Origin: Pontibaca salina
GTDB lineage: Bacteria; Pseudomonadota; Alphaproteobacteria; Rhodobacterales; Rhodobacteraceae
Assembly (NCBI RefSeq): GCF_016307205.1
Contig: NZ_JAEIJD010000002.1
Span: 372,001 to 436,000 of the forward strand
DNA: 64,000 nucleotides
Direction of reading: 5' to 3'
The notes beneath the pieces are model-generated. The model searched no databases, was not told where the DNA came from, and saw nothing but the letters and a program-made list of their open reading frames with translations. Numbering within the stretch: position 1 is the first letter of the stretch; each line of letters opens with the position of its first letter. Made by a program: the position numbers and the translations under genes. This document shows positions 35,981 to 44,987 of the stretch, one piece after another.

Positions 35981-36769
35981 ATGACCGCAGAATTGTCGCC
36001 GAACGACAAGGCCAAATTCGTAGCCGCCAAACGCGCCGCCGATTTCGTCGAGGATGGAATGAAGGTGGGGCTGGGCACTGGCAGCACCGCCGCCTGGCTG
36101 GTGCGGCGTCTGGGCGAAATGGTGCGCGACGATGGTCTGCAGATCAAGGGCGTGCCGACCTCGACCCGAACCGCCGAGTTGGCCCGTGAAGTCGGCATTG
36201 AGGTGATCACGCTTGATGAAGCCAAATGGCTGGATCTGACCATTGACGGGGCCGATGAATTCGACAGTGATCTGAACCTGATCAAGGGCGGCGGCGGGGC
36301 GCTGTTGCAGGAAAAGATCGTCGCGACGGCGTCTGACCGGATGATTGTGATTGCCGATATCGGAAAGCAGGTCGAGACGCTGGGTGCCTTTCCTTTGCCG
36401 GTTGAAGTGGTTCCCTTCGGTTGGCAGGTGACGCAAAGATTGATTGAGGAAGCGCTGATTTCGTTGGATGTTCTCGGCCGAGAGGCTGCCCTGAGAATGG
36501 ATGGTGATGCGCCTTTCGTGACCGACGAGGGTAACTATATTCTGGATCTGCATCTGAACCGCATCGGGGACGCTCGCCAGTTGGCGATGGTCCTGAATCA
36601 GATTGCTGGAGTGGTTGAAAACGGGCTGTTCATCGATATCTGTGACACCGTCGTTGTCGGTTTTGGCGATGGCCGGGTCGAGCTGCGCGACGTCAAGAAA
36701 GGCAAGGTCGATGGTGATCTGCCGGAGGCTCCGGAGAGTGACAACCTGTTTACCGATCAGACAGACTGA
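35981..36769 (+). CDS. rpiA: Ribose-5-phosphate isomerase A
   Basis: RpiA interconverts ribose 5-phosphate and ribulose 5-phosphate in the pentose phosphate pathway. Characteristic motifs are GLGTGSTAAWLV (phosphate binding), DLTIDGADE and IKGGGGALLQEKIV. The length of 262 residues is slightly longer than E. coli RpiA because of an acidic C-terminal tail. GGAGC lies ahead of the ATG. Glutathione reductase follows 12 bases later, so the two are likely co-transcribed. Confidence 0.96.
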   Translation: MTAELSPNDKAKFVAAKRAADFVEDGMKVGLGTGSTAAWLVRRLGEMVRDDGLQIKGVPTSTRTAELAREVGIEVITLDEAKWLDLTIDGADEFDSDLNLIKGGGGALLQEKIVATASDRMIVIADIGKQVETLGAFPLPVEVVPFGWQVTQRLIEEALISLDVLGREAALRMDGDAPFVTDEGNYILDLHLNRIGDARQLAMVLNQIAGVVENGLFIDICDTVVVGFGDGRVELRDVKKGKVDGDLPEAPESDNLFTDQTD

Positions 36770-36781
36770 GGATTTCATCAC

Positions 36782-38221
36782 ATGAGTTTCGATTATGATC
36801 TTTTCGTCATTGGTGGCGGATCGGGCGGTGTAAGGGCAGCACGCGTGGCAGCGGGCGAATATGGGGCCAAGGTCGCTCTGGCGGAAATGGATCGCTATGG
36901 CGGCACCTGCGTGATCCGTGGTTGTGTGCCGAAAAAGCTGATGGTGTTTGCTTCGGAATTTGCTGAAACAGTGGATCAGGCCCGTGCCTATGGCTGGGCT
37001 TTGGAGCAAGGTCCTTTTGATTGGCAGGCCTTTCGCACGAATCTGGAAGGCGAATTGGACCGGCTGGAAGGTATCTATCGCAGTTTGCTGAAGAATTCGG
37101 GCGTCACCTCCTATGACGCGCGGGCGCGGATCAAGAATGCCCACACGGTCGAGCTTTCAACGGGCGAGACGATCTCGGCCAAACATATCTTGGTGGCAAC
37201 TGGCGGCCAACCGGTACGGCCCGATCTGCCCAACGCGGAACTGGGGATCGTGTCGGATGATATTTTTCACCTTCCGGAACTTCCGAAATCCATCCTGATC
37301 GTCGGCGGGGGCTATATCGCCAGCGAATTCGCCTGTATCCTGCACGGGCTGGGTGTGGAAGTGACGCAATATTACCGTGGTGCCCAGATCTTGCGCGGTT
37401 TTGACGGCGAAGCGCGCGGGTTGATTGCCGAACAGATGCGCGAACGCGGCATTGCGTTGCACACCGGCACCAATATTGTCGATATGGCCCCGGCGAGCGA
37501 AGAGCACCTTCACGCACCAGTGGAGGAGGCTTCGGCGCTATCGCAACCTGTCCCCCAAGCATCCCGCAAGGCCAATGGCGGCCCGATCTGGGTCAAGGCG
37601 ACGAATGGCGATGAAAATGTGTTCGATATGGTCATGTTTGCCACCGGACGGGATCCCAATACGGCTGATCTAGGACTTGAAGGGGTGGGCGTAACCCTTG
37701 GCCAGCGCGGCGAAATCTGCGTTGACGAATACAGTCAAACGGGCGTACCATCGATCTATGCAATCGGGGATGTAACCGATCGGATCAATCTCACGCCGGT
37801 GGCGATCCGCGAGGCTATGGCCTTCGTGCACACCGTATTCGGTGGGAAACCCACGCCGGTGGATCACGATCTGGTGCCGTCGGCGATCTTTACGCAGCCC
37901 GAAATGGGCACCATCGGCCTGAGCGAAGAAGCTGCGCGCGAGCAGGAGCCGGTCGAGATTTATTGCACCAGCTTCAAGCCGATGCAGAGCGCCTTTGCCG
38001 GACAGGCGGACCGGGTGCTGATGAAGCTGGTGGTCAGCAAGGAAACCCGCAAGATTTTGGGCTGTCACATCGTTGCGCCGAACGCCGCTGAAATGATTCA
38101 GCTTGCGGGCATTGCCGTAAAGATGGGCGCGACCAAGGAAGATTTCGACCGCACCGTGGCGGTGCACCCCACCATGGCCGAAGAAATCGTGACCATGCGC
38201 GCAGCGGCGCGCAGTTCTTGA
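36782..38221 (+). CDS. gor: Glutathione-disulfide reductase
   Basis: This FAD flavoprotein reduces glutathione disulfide with NADPH, supplying glutathione that formaldehyde detoxification also needs. It has the FAD motif GGGSGGVRAARVA, redox-active GGTCVIRGCVPKK, the NADPH motif VGGGYIASEFA and the C-terminal catalytic VAVHPTMAEE. At 479 residues it is about 25-30 longer than usual owing to a polar insert between the NADPH and central domains (around residues 238-270, with EEHLHAPVEEAS). It probably shares a transcript with rpiA. The insert is not near the active-site motifs. Confidence 0.95.
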   Translation: MSFDYDLFVIGGGSGGVRAARVAAGEYGAKVALAEMDRYGGTCVIRGCVPKKLMVFASEFAETVDQARAYGWALEQGPFDWQAFRTNLEGELDRLEGIYRSLLKNSGVTSYDARARIKNAHTVELSTGETISAKHILVATGGQPVRPDLPNAELGIVSDDIFHLPELPKSILIVGGGYIASEFACILHGLGVEVTQYYRGAQILRGFDGEARGLIAEQMRERGIALHTGTNIVDMAPASEEHLHAPVEEASALSQPVPQASRKANGGPIWVKATNGDENVFDMVMFATGRDPNTADLGLEGVGVTLGQRGEICVDEYSQTGVPSIYAIGDVTDRINLTPVAIREAMAFVHTVFGGKPTPVDHDLVPSAIFTQPEMGTIGLSEEAAREQEPVEIYCTSFKPMQSAFAGQADRVLMKLVVSKETRKILGCHIVAPNAAEMIQLAGIAVKMGATKEDFDRTVAVHPTMAEEIVTMRAAARSS

Positions 38222-38295
38222 ATAATCAGCGCCAATGCGCAATTAGGAGACAACGCCGCAAAATAATGCGGCTTTGATAAAGGGGAAATGACTAT

Positions 38296-39507
38296 ATGGC
38301 GGGCAACAATGGTGGCCCCTGGGGCGGCGGCGGATCGTCCGGCGGTGGCCCGGGAAACCGGGGCAACGGAGATGACAATCGCGGCGGAGGCCGCCGTCCC
38401 GAGGGTGAGCGTCCGCAGATCCCCGAAATCGAGGAGCTAATGAAGCGCGGCCAAGACCAGTTGCGTGTCCTGATTGGGGGGCGCGGCGGCAAGGGCGGCG
38501 GTGGCGGTGGCGCCTCTGGTGGCGGCGGGCCACGCTTGACCCGTGGCACCATTGGGCTTGGCGTGCTGGTCGGTGCGGCTGTCTGGGCGATGGCCAGTCT
38601 ATACACTGTCAAACCCGAAGAGGAATCTGTCGAACTTTTCCTCGGCAAGTTTTCGGGCATTGGACATCCGGGTCTGAACTTTGCGCCGTGGCCTTTCGTT
38701 ACATATGATGTTGTCAATGTGACCTCCGAGCGTACCGAGACTATCGGGCAAGGTCGCGGCGCCGACGGCGGCGGATTGATGCTGACAACCGACGCCAATA
38801 TTGTCGATATCGACTTTCAGGTGGTGTGGAACATCAACGACCCCGCGAAGCTGTTGTTTAACATCCGCGATCCGCAGCTGACTGTGCAGGCGGTCTCCGA
38901 ATCGGTGATGCGCGAAATTATCGCTGCGTCGAATCTTTCACCGATCCTGAACCGTGATCGCGGCATCATCGCCGACACGGCGATGCAAAATATTCAGGAA
39001 ACGCTGGACGAATATGAAAGTGGGATCAGCATCGTGCGGGTCAACCTCGACACCGCCGACCCACCGGCAGAAGTTATCGACTCGTTCCGCGAAGTGCAGG
39101 CCGCTGAACAGGAACGCGATCGACTGCAACGCCAGGCGGATGCCTATGCCAACCGCGTGTTGGCTCAGGCACGGGGTGAGGCGGCTCAGGTCCTCGAACA
39201 GGCCGAAGGCTATCGCGCCCGCGTCGTCAACGAGGCAATCGGTGAAGCAAGCCGGTTCCTCTCGGTTGCGCGCGAATTCAATCAGGCTCCGGAAGTGACA
39301 CAGCGTCGACTCTATCTCGAGACGATCGAACGCACGCTTGGCGACGTTGATAAGATCGTGCTCGATCAGTCGACCGAGGTCGGCGGACAAGGGCAGGGCG
39401 TTGTACCCTATCTGCCGCTGAACGAGCTGCGTCGTTCCGGATCAACAGGAAACTCCGGTCAAACCGGCGGTACCGGCACCAATATTACGACCGGAGGGAC
39501 CAACTAA
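38296..39507 (+). CDS. hflK: FtsH protease modulator HflK
   Basis: HflK is an inner-membrane SPFH/band-7 protein that with HflC surrounds FtsH and modulates its proteolysis. The 403-residue chain starts with a long Gly-rich region (residues about 1-85), has one membrane span (TIGLGVLVGAAVWAMASLY) and then the periplasmic band-7 domain with the coiled-coil segment EVQAAEQERDRLQRQADAYANRV. The C-terminus is Gly/Thr-rich. The stop overlaps the start of hflC by one base (TAATG), which suggests coupled translation. Confidence 0.95.
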   Translation: MAGNNGGPWGGGGSSGGGPGNRGNGDDNRGGGRRPEGERPQIPEIEELMKRGQDQLRVLIGGRGGKGGGGGGASGGGGPRLTRGTIGLGVLVGAAVWAMASLYTVKPEEESVELFLGKFSGIGHPGLNFAPWPFVTYDVVNVTSERTETIGQGRGADGGGLMLTTDANIVDIDFQVVWNINDPAKLLFNIRDPQLTVQAVSESVMREIIAASNLSPILNRDRGIIADTAMQNIQETLDEYESGISIVRVNLDTADPPAEVIDSFREVQAAEQERDRLQRQADAYANRVLAQARGEAAQVLEQAEGYRARVVNEAIGEASRFLSVAREFNQAPEVTQRRLYLETIERTLGDVDKIVLDQSTEVGGQGQGVVPYLPLNELRRSGSTGNSGQTGGTGTNITTGGTN

Positions 39508-40589
39508 TGCGCAAATCCTTGCTCTTTGTGGTGATTGCTATCGCCGCGCTGATTGGCTTGCTCGCTTCCGTGTTTATCGTGGATGAGCGGGAAAAGGCGC
39601 TGGTCCTGCAATTCGGTCAGATCCGTCAGGTGATCGATGAGCCGGGACTGGGCTTCAAGATTCCGATCATTCAGGAAGTGGTGAAATATGATCGCCGGAT
39701 CCTGTCGCTTGACACCGATACGATTGAGATCACGCCATCAGATGATCGGCGGTTGGTGGTCGACGCCTTCACACGCTACCGGATTGCCGATGTGGTCCGG
39801 TTTCGCCAGGCCGTCGGTATCGGAGGCATCCGCACAGCCGAGGACCGGCTGTCGTCAATCCTGAACGCCCAGATCCGCGAGGTGCTCGGTGCCGATCAGG
39901 TGACATCGGATACGATCCTGTCACCCGAACGACGCGAACTGGCCTTGCGTATTCGTGCTCAGGCCCGCGCCAGCGCCGAAGGGCTGGGTCTTGAGATCGT
40001 GGACGTGCGGTTGAAACAGACCAACTTGCCGCAGCAGAACCTTGACGCGACCTTCGCCCGGATGCGGGCCGAACGTGAACGCGAAGCCGCGGACGAGATC
40101 GCCCGCGGGAACGAGGCGGCGCAGCGTGTTCGCGCTGCCGCCGACCGCACCGTGGTCGAAACCGTCTCGAACGCCGAGCGCGAGGCCCAGATTACCCGCG
40201 GTGAAGCCGATGCCGAGCGCAACCGTGTCTATGCACAGGCCTTTGGCGACAACCCCGAGTTCTTCGCCTTCTATCGCTCGCTCAGCGCTTTCGAGCGCAG
40301 CTTGCTGGCCAAGAATACGACCTTGGTGATCTCGCCCGATAGCGAGTTTGTCGGACCGCTATTCGAAGCCATCCGCGCCGAGGGGTTAAGCGAGGTGAAG
40401 ATGGACAATGTCGATCTCGAGCGTTTGCGCGAGCTTGCTCCAGAAAGCGAAATATCACCGGATCTTCCAGAGGCAGAGCGCAAACGACTGGAAGAGGATG
40501 CTGATGCGCAGGGGCTTGAGGACGCGGCCGAAGAGGGCAGCTCTGAACCTGCAACTGACGCTCAGGATGAGGATGGGGTGATCAATTGA
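39507..40589 (+). CDS. hflC: FtsH protease modulator HflC
   Basis: HflC is the partner of HflK in the FtsH-modulating membrane complex. It has an N-terminal membrane span (LFVVIAIAALIGLLASVFIV), a band-7 domain (EKALVLQFGQIR, DVRLKQTNLPQQNL) and a helical stretch with alternating Glu/Arg repeats. At 360 residues it is longer than the E. coli protein (334) because of an acidic tail (PEADAQGLED-like, roughly the last 45 residues). It overlaps hflK by one base and the small DUF2065 gene by four bases. Confidence 0.95.
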   Translation: MRKSLLFVVIAIAALIGLLASVFIVDEREKALVLQFGQIRQVIDEPGLGFKIPIIQEVVKYDRRILSLDTDTIEITPSDDRRLVVDAFTRYRIADVVRFRQAVGIGGIRTAEDRLSSILNAQIREVLGADQVTSDTILSPERRELALRIRAQARASAEGLGLEIVDVRLKQTNLPQQNLDATFARMRAEREREAADEIARGNEAAQRVRAAADRTVVETVSNAEREAQITRGEADAERNRVYAQAFGDNPEFFAFYRSLSAFERSLLAKNTTLVISPDSEFVGPLFEAIRAEGLSEVKMDNVDLERLRELAPESEISPDLPEAERKRLEEDADAQGLEDAAEEGSSEPATDAQDEDGVIN

Positions 40590-40783
40590 TCGCGACCGTA
40601 TTTCTGGCCCTCGGGCTGGTACTGATCGTAGAGGGGCTGGCCTGGGTGCTGGCCCCTTCGCTTATCGAACAGATGCTGATGGCGCTGCGAACGCTGCCTG
40701 ACACCGCGCGCCGCCAGATCGGGGCGCTGGCCTTTGTACTCGGGCTGATCCTGCTTTGGATTGCCCACGCCCTTGGTGCATGA
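40586..40783 (+). CDS. DUF2065 small membrane protein
   Basis: A 65-residue protein with two hydrophobic segments (about residues 3-22 and 45-63), matching DUF2065, commonly found after hflK-hflC. The start is TTG in a TTGA overlap with the hflC stop. Its role is unknown, though the conserved position suggests a part in the FtsH/HflKC complex. It is close to the Do-type protease gene (about 170 bases), completing a membrane protein quality-control cluster. Confidence 0.85.
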   Translation: MIATVFLALGLVLIVEGLAWVLAPSLIEQMLMALRTLPDTARRQIGALAFVLGLILLWIAHALGA

Positions 40784-40954
40784 CAGGGCCGTCCCCTTGA
40801 TGGGCGTAAGAGACCCGCATGGATTTCACATCGGCTTGATGCTTTGCAATATCTCTTCCCCATGCCAGATTGACGCCTACATAATAGCACAATCCGATTG
40901 ATGATCTGCCAGCCGGATCGTGATCACCGTTTAGCTATAGGAGGAGATGCCAAA

Positions 40955-42424
40955 GTGTATTCACAGGCAATGACCTTAAAGAACCAAGAGACGCGCAGCG
41001 CGCGGATGCAGCCGCGGATGATCTGGCTCGCCGCGCTGACGCTGCTATTTGTTCTGGCCCAAACCGTTCTCGCGCAGGCTAAACCGGAAAGTTTGGCGCC
41101 CTTGGCCGAGAAGGTCAGCCCCGCCGTGGTCAACATTACCACGTCGACCATGGTAGAGCGTGGCACTGCGCCCAGAGGTATCGTTCCAGAAGGATCGCCT
41201 TTCGAAGATTTCTTTCGCGAATTTCAGGACCGCCACGCTCCGGACAGCCGCCCCCGCCGGTCCACTGCGTTGGGGTCTGGATTCGTGATCTCCGAGGATG
41301 GGTTCGTTGTCACCAACAACCACGTGATCGATCAGGCCGATGAAATCACGGTCGAGTTCTTTTCGGGCAACGAGCTGCGCGCAAAGGTGATCGGAACCGA
41401 TCCGAATACGGATATCGCGCTTTTGAAAGTCGAAACCGATGAGCCGCTGCCTTTCGTGAGCTTTAGCGATAGTGATACGGCGCGTGTGGGCGATTGGGTG
41501 TTGGCCATGGGCAACCCGCTGGGGCAGGGATTCTCTGCTTCGGTGGGGATTGTTTCGGCCCGAAATCGGGCGCTCTCGGGCACCTATGACGATTACATCC
41601 AGACCGATGCGGCGATCAATCGCGGCAATTCCGGCGGACCGTTGTTCAACATGGATGGTGGCGTCGTCGGTGTGAACACAGCGATTCTGTCGCCCAGCGG
41701 AGGCTCGATCGGGATCGGGTTTTCCATGGCGTCGAATGTGGTGTCGCGCGTTGTCGACCAGCTCAAGGAATTCGGCGAAACCCGGCGCGGATGGCTGGGT
41801 GTGCGGATTCAGGATGTAACCGATGATGTGGCCGAAGCCATGGGTCTGAAGACCGCTGCGGGCGCGTTGATTACCGATGTTCCGGAAGGTCCGGCAGCCG
41901 AAGCGGGTCTGAAAGCCGGTGATGTCATCGTCAATTTTGATGGTGCAGATGTCACCGATACACGTGCGTTGGTGCGTCAGGTGGGTAATAGCGCGATCGG
42001 AAAATCTGTGCGTGTGACGGTCTGGCGTGACGGAGAAACCAAAACGTTCAAAGTGACATTGGGCCGGCGCGAAGAGGGTGAAGCAGCGGTTCCGGCAGCA
42101 ATGCAAGGAGAAAGCAGCTCGGAAAAAGGCGAAGTTCTTGGGCTGTCCCTGACCGGGCTTACCGACGATATGCGGGCCGAACTGGGCGTGGGCGAGACTG
42201 TCGACGGTCTGGTTGTGCTGTCGGTCGACGAATCCAGTGAAGCCTTCGAGAAGGGGTTGCGCGCTGGTGATGTAATTACCGAGGCCGGCCAGCAGAAGAT
42301 TAAGTCGCTGAGCGATCTGAAAACGCGAATTGAGGACGCGAAAGAGGCCGGGCGCAAATCGCTGCTTCTGTTGGTGCGCCGTGGTGTTGATCCGCGGTTT
42401 GTAGCGCTGTCGATTAGCGAATAA
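40955..42424 (+). CDS. Do-family periplasmic serine protease (DegP/MucD)
   Basis: The protein degrades or refolds misfolded envelope proteins. Its trypsin-like domain has the catalytic His in VTNNHVIDQ, Asp in PNTDIALLKVE and Ser in NRGNSGGPLFN, followed by two PDZ domains (RRGWLGVRIQDV and AELGVGETVDGLVVL regions). A hydrophobic N-terminal segment (IWLAALTLLFVLAQTVLAQA) acts as signal. The GTG at 40955 is taken as start because AGGAGG lies nearby; the ATG at 40970 is an alternative. It follows the hfl genes and ends before a clear terminator. Confidence 0.93.
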   Translation: MYSQAMTLKNQETRSARMQPRMIWLAALTLLFVLAQTVLAQAKPESLAPLAEKVSPAVVNITTSTMVERGTAPRGIVPEGSPFEDFFREFQDRHAPDSRPRRSTALGSGFVISEDGFVVTNNHVIDQADEITVEFFSGNELRAKVIGTDPNTDIALLKVETDEPLPFVSFSDSDTARVGDWVLAMGNPLGQGFSASVGIVSARNRALSGTYDDYIQTDAAINRGNSGGPLFNMDGGVVGVNTAILSPSGGSIGIGFSMASNVVSRVVDQLKEFGETRRGWLGVRIQDVTDDVAEAMGLKTAAGALITDVPEGPAAEAGLKAGDVIVNFDGADVTDTRALVRQVGNSAIGKSVRVTVWRDGETKTFKVTLGRREEGEAAVPAAMQGESSSEKGEVLGLSLTGLTDDMRAELGVGETVDGLVVLSVDESSEAFEKGLRAGDVITEAGQQKIKSLSDLKTRIEDAKEAGRKSLLLLVRRGVDPRFVALSISE

Positions 42425-42448
42425 CGGCCGGTGAAACCGAAAAAATCT

Positions 42449-42484
42449 GGAGCCAGCGTCAAATGGGCGCTGGCTCTCTTTCTG
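42449..42484 (+). terminator. Rho-independent terminator after the Do protease gene
   Basis: GAGCCAGCG (42450-42458) pairs perfectly with CGCTGGCTC (42468-42476) around a nine-base loop and is followed by TCTCTTTCT. The stem of nine or ten pairs and T-rich tail fit an intrinsic terminator for the hfl/degP transcript. Confidence 0.85.
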
Positions 42485-42514
42485 CGGATCGCTCGATCCT
42501 GTGAGCCACAGACT

Positions 42515-42982
42515 TTACGGCGCGCTTTCAGCAGCTTGCCGCAGTTTCGCAACTTCTGATCTCAGCTTCTTCCGGGCTTCGAAATCCGCGGTGACATCGC
42601 GCATGATAGCGGCGATTGCCGTGAGTTCACCGTCAGAATCCATCAACGGTAGGATCGAGAACTGGACCGAGATACGCCGCCCATCCTTGCGGATCGCTGG
42701 CACCGACAGAAGGTCGCCGGCGCCGTATTTTGTTTGGCCGGACTTCATCGTATGTTCGTAGCCCTGCCAATGCCGCGCCCGAAGATTTTCCGGAACTATG
42801 ATGTCAAGCGACCGCCCTAGTGCTTCGCTTTCGGTAAAGCCGAAAATTCGTTCCGCCCCTGAATTCCAGAAGCATATCAGCCCATCAGCATCCGAAACGA
42901 CCAGTGCATCGGGCAAACGGTGCAATAATGCGCCGGCCAAATCAGCTTCGAAAACAGGCGAACTACTTAGGGTCTTGTCCAC
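42515..42982 (-). CDS. PAS-domain protein
   Basis: This 155-residue protein is almost entirely a single PAS domain (DALVVSDADGLICFWNSGAERIFGF, ending with AIMRDVT), followed by a short helical C-terminus. It has no output domain, so it is probably a sensory adaptor or co-sensor. The start is GTG at 42982, seven bases after GAAGGA; the longer upstream reading frame is unlikely. It is convergent with the protease gene, sharing its terminator region. The ligand and partner are unknown. Confidence 0.78.
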   Translation of the reverse strand: MDKTLSSSPVFEADLAGALLHRLPDALVVSDADGLICFWNSGAERIFGFTESEALGRSLDIIVPENLRARHWQGYEHTMKSGQTKYGAGDLLSVPAIRKDGRRISVQFSILPLMDSDGELTAIAAIMRDVTADFEARKKLRSEVAKLRQAAESAP

Positions 42983-43203
42983 AGAATGTTCCTTCGTCCT
43001 TGCTTGAGCTTTCTGCCAGACGCGTTTGGCGTGACGCGAGGGGAACTGCAGCCGCTTCAACATAAAAACCAAAAGAGACATTGTAAATGCCAATTAGGGA
43101 AAGCTCCGTCGGGCAGGCCTTTACAGACGTCCTGCGGGTCACCGCGGGAACAAGGCAGGTAAACGGCGACATCTATGCCAAAATGACCGCACCGACGGGC
43201 AAT

Positions 43204-44298
43204 TTATTCGGGGGTTAGGCCTTCATCCTCGGACACCGATAGCTCGATTTCGCCAACCTTCTGCAATTGACGTATCGTCGCGGTGACGGCGGTCATTGCG
43301 ATTTCAGCGTCCCGCGGATCTATGCGACCCTTGTCGCGGATTTCGTCGCGGAGAGAGTTTGCAAGACGATTTGGCATATTATCGAGCAAATACGTTGCTG
43401 CTGCTTCGGTCTGATGGTCTTGTGCAGCACCAGCGAGCGCGGTCACCAACTGCGCCTGCTCTACGGCGCGAACCACCTTTGGTACGTCGCGCGCAGGGAT
43501 GCGCGACGGAATATGGACGAACGTAAAGATCGCGCGGCGCACAACCTGTGCAAAATCGGCATCGGTTTCGTCGAGCCCGATCAACATGTCGTCACGGGTC
43601 GCCGCCGGGGATTGATTAAGGATCTCGCCAACCCGTTCGCCAGCGTCATGCTCAAAAGCAAGGGGCGGCTTTAAGTCCAGTTGGCTGGCCAGCGACAGGC
43701 CGATGCGGTCGACCGCTGCGGGGGTTACCGCGCCGGTTTGCGAGATTGCATAAGTAATCCGCCGCGCCAGCGGGCCGGGCAGGGTGCCAAGCAATTCGGC
43801 CGCCTTGCCGGTTTCCAGCTTGGAAAGCAGGACGGCAGCGACCTCGATGCTTTCGCTCTCGGCCATTGCTTTAAGATCTTTCACTGGTCGGGTTCGTAAC
43901 CGTGTCCATGGGTCGCCCGCCTGCCGCACGCCAGCCTCTCTGCGCAGACGATCGGCAGTCTGGGCGCTGATCTGGCCATCCAGCGCTGTCAGGGCCTCTG
44001 CCAGACCGTGAGGGAAGGCCAAGCCGACACTGTCCAGCGCGTCGGCAAATTCAAGGATTACGGAGGCCAGCGTGACCCGATCCACAAGCCCCATTTGCCC
44101 CATCTGCTGGGTCAGGCGCATCTGGAGATCTTCGGGCAGTTCCTCCAGTGGCAGATCGGCCCCTTCGTTCAGAAGCAAACGCACGACGATAGCCGCTTTT
44201 TCAGTGGCATCCAACGCGCGCGGCACCTGTCTTTCTGGCGTGCTTTCGGGCCGCATCTCAGTTAGCGGCACCTGTTTCATGGCGGTCTCGTCCTGCAT
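43204..44298 (-). CDS. fliG: Divergent FliG-like flagellar motor switch protein
   Basis: The 364-residue protein matches FliG over its middle and C-terminal parts: the N-terminal ATEKAAIVVRLLLNEG, the middle EVAAVLLSKLETGKAAELLGTLP and a C-terminal domain with FTFVHIPSRIPARDVPKVVRAV. The position of the usual EHPQ motif reads ESES, so the sequence is diverged, as seen in Rhodobacterales copies. FliG couples the stator to the rotor ring. It sits apart from any other flagellar gene in this window, next to tmRNA. GAGG precedes the ATG. Confidence 0.8.
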   Translation of the reverse strand: MQDETAMKQVPLTEMRPESTPERQVPRALDATEKAAIVVRLLLNEGADLPLEELPEDLQMRLTQQMGQMGLVDRVTLASVILEFADALDSVGLAFPHGLAEALTALDGQISAQTADRLRREAGVRQAGDPWTRLRTRPVKDLKAMAESESIEVAAVLLSKLETGKAAELLGTLPGPLARRITYAISQTGAVTPAAVDRIGLSLASQLDLKPPLAFEHDAGERVGEILNQSPAATRDDMLIGLDETDADFAQVVRRAIFTFVHIPSRIPARDVPKVVRAVEQAQLVTALAGAAQDHQTEAAATYLLDNMPNRLANSLRDEIRDKGRIDPRDAEIAMTAVTATIRQLQKVGEIELSVSEDEGLTPE

Positions 44299-44357
44299 CG
44301 CTATGCCTCATCCTCCCAATTCATCAAGGGATTGGCAGCAGCTTAGACAGGTAGATA

Positions 44358-44392
44358 TAAAAAAACCCTTAGCCACCTCTGGCGCAAGGGTC
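44358..44392 (-). terminator. Rho-independent terminator of ssrA
   Basis: Reading the minus strand, ACCCTT, an inner GCCA/TGGC stem, and AAGGGT form a hairpin followed by a run of seven T. It lies about 55 bases after the tmRNA coding piece and before the fliG start, so it ends ssrA transcription. Confidence 0.8.
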
Positions 44393-44444
44393 GCGACAGC
44401 CAATTTGACTGCAGACGATCGGATATGGCGTAAGGACTAGAAAG

Positions 44445-44760
44445 TGCAGGCTTCTGTTGCCAGGTGCCTGCGAACCCCGCCTTACGCGGCTAGGCGCAAG
44501 GGCTTAAGTTTCGGTCTGGTTACTGCTTACGCAGCAACGGCAACCGGAGCACGATTGTCATTTGCAATTGTACTTTTTTCGCCGATAACGGTGGCAGACC
44601 GCCGAGACAAAGCAAACCCCTTTAGACGTTCGTCGATCCTGTTTCGGCCCCATGTCCGCCAAATGAACGGTATTTGGTGGAGCCGCCGGGTACCGCCCCC
44701 GGGTCCGATCCGCTTATTACGAGCGCGTTTATGTCCATAGTCCCGAAGGACAATTCGAAT
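44445..44760 (-). ncRNA. ssrA: Circularly permuted two-piece tmRNA
   Basis: The gene encodes transfer-messenger RNA for ribosome rescue. The order is permuted, as in alphaproteobacteria: the acceptor piece comes first, ending GGCTCCACCA with its CCA at 44677-44675, then a short removed loop (44674-44652), then the coding piece beginning GGGGCCGAAACAGGATCGACG at 44651. GGGGCC pairs with GGCTCC, including G-U at the third pair, the alanine identity element. The tag frame (44565-44527) reads ANDNRAPVAVAA then stop. The outer ends are approximate. A terminator follows. Confidence 0.93.
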
Positions 44761-44987
44761 ATAGGACAGGTATCTTCGCATTTGAAGGGGTATCTTCCCA
44801 GAAGCGCGGAAATTCTTCGGCTATGCCGGATAACGCAGAAATCGCTGCATGTCTGCGTCAAGCCGATTTCTATTTGCGGGGCATTTGCTAAGCTTACCAT
44901 GAAAAATGCGGCGCCGAATCGGATTGGCACGCCGTCGAAGGCTACTCTGCTGCAACGGATATAGTCCATTTTAAACCAGGAGGTTGC

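Noticed and set aside
40947-40973. Tiny frame MPKCIHRQ overlapping the start of the Do protease
   Set aside because: It uses the same ribosome-binding site as GTG 40955 and seems a chance frame; no evidence for a leader peptide.
44527-44781. Minus-strand frame ending in ANDNRAPVAVAA as a protein gene
   Set aside because: The upstream part is the structured portion of tmRNA; only the tag is translated.
44674-44964. Plus-strand 96-codon frame across the tmRNA acceptor piece
   Set aside because: It covers the conserved tmRNA in antisense and has no recognisable product.
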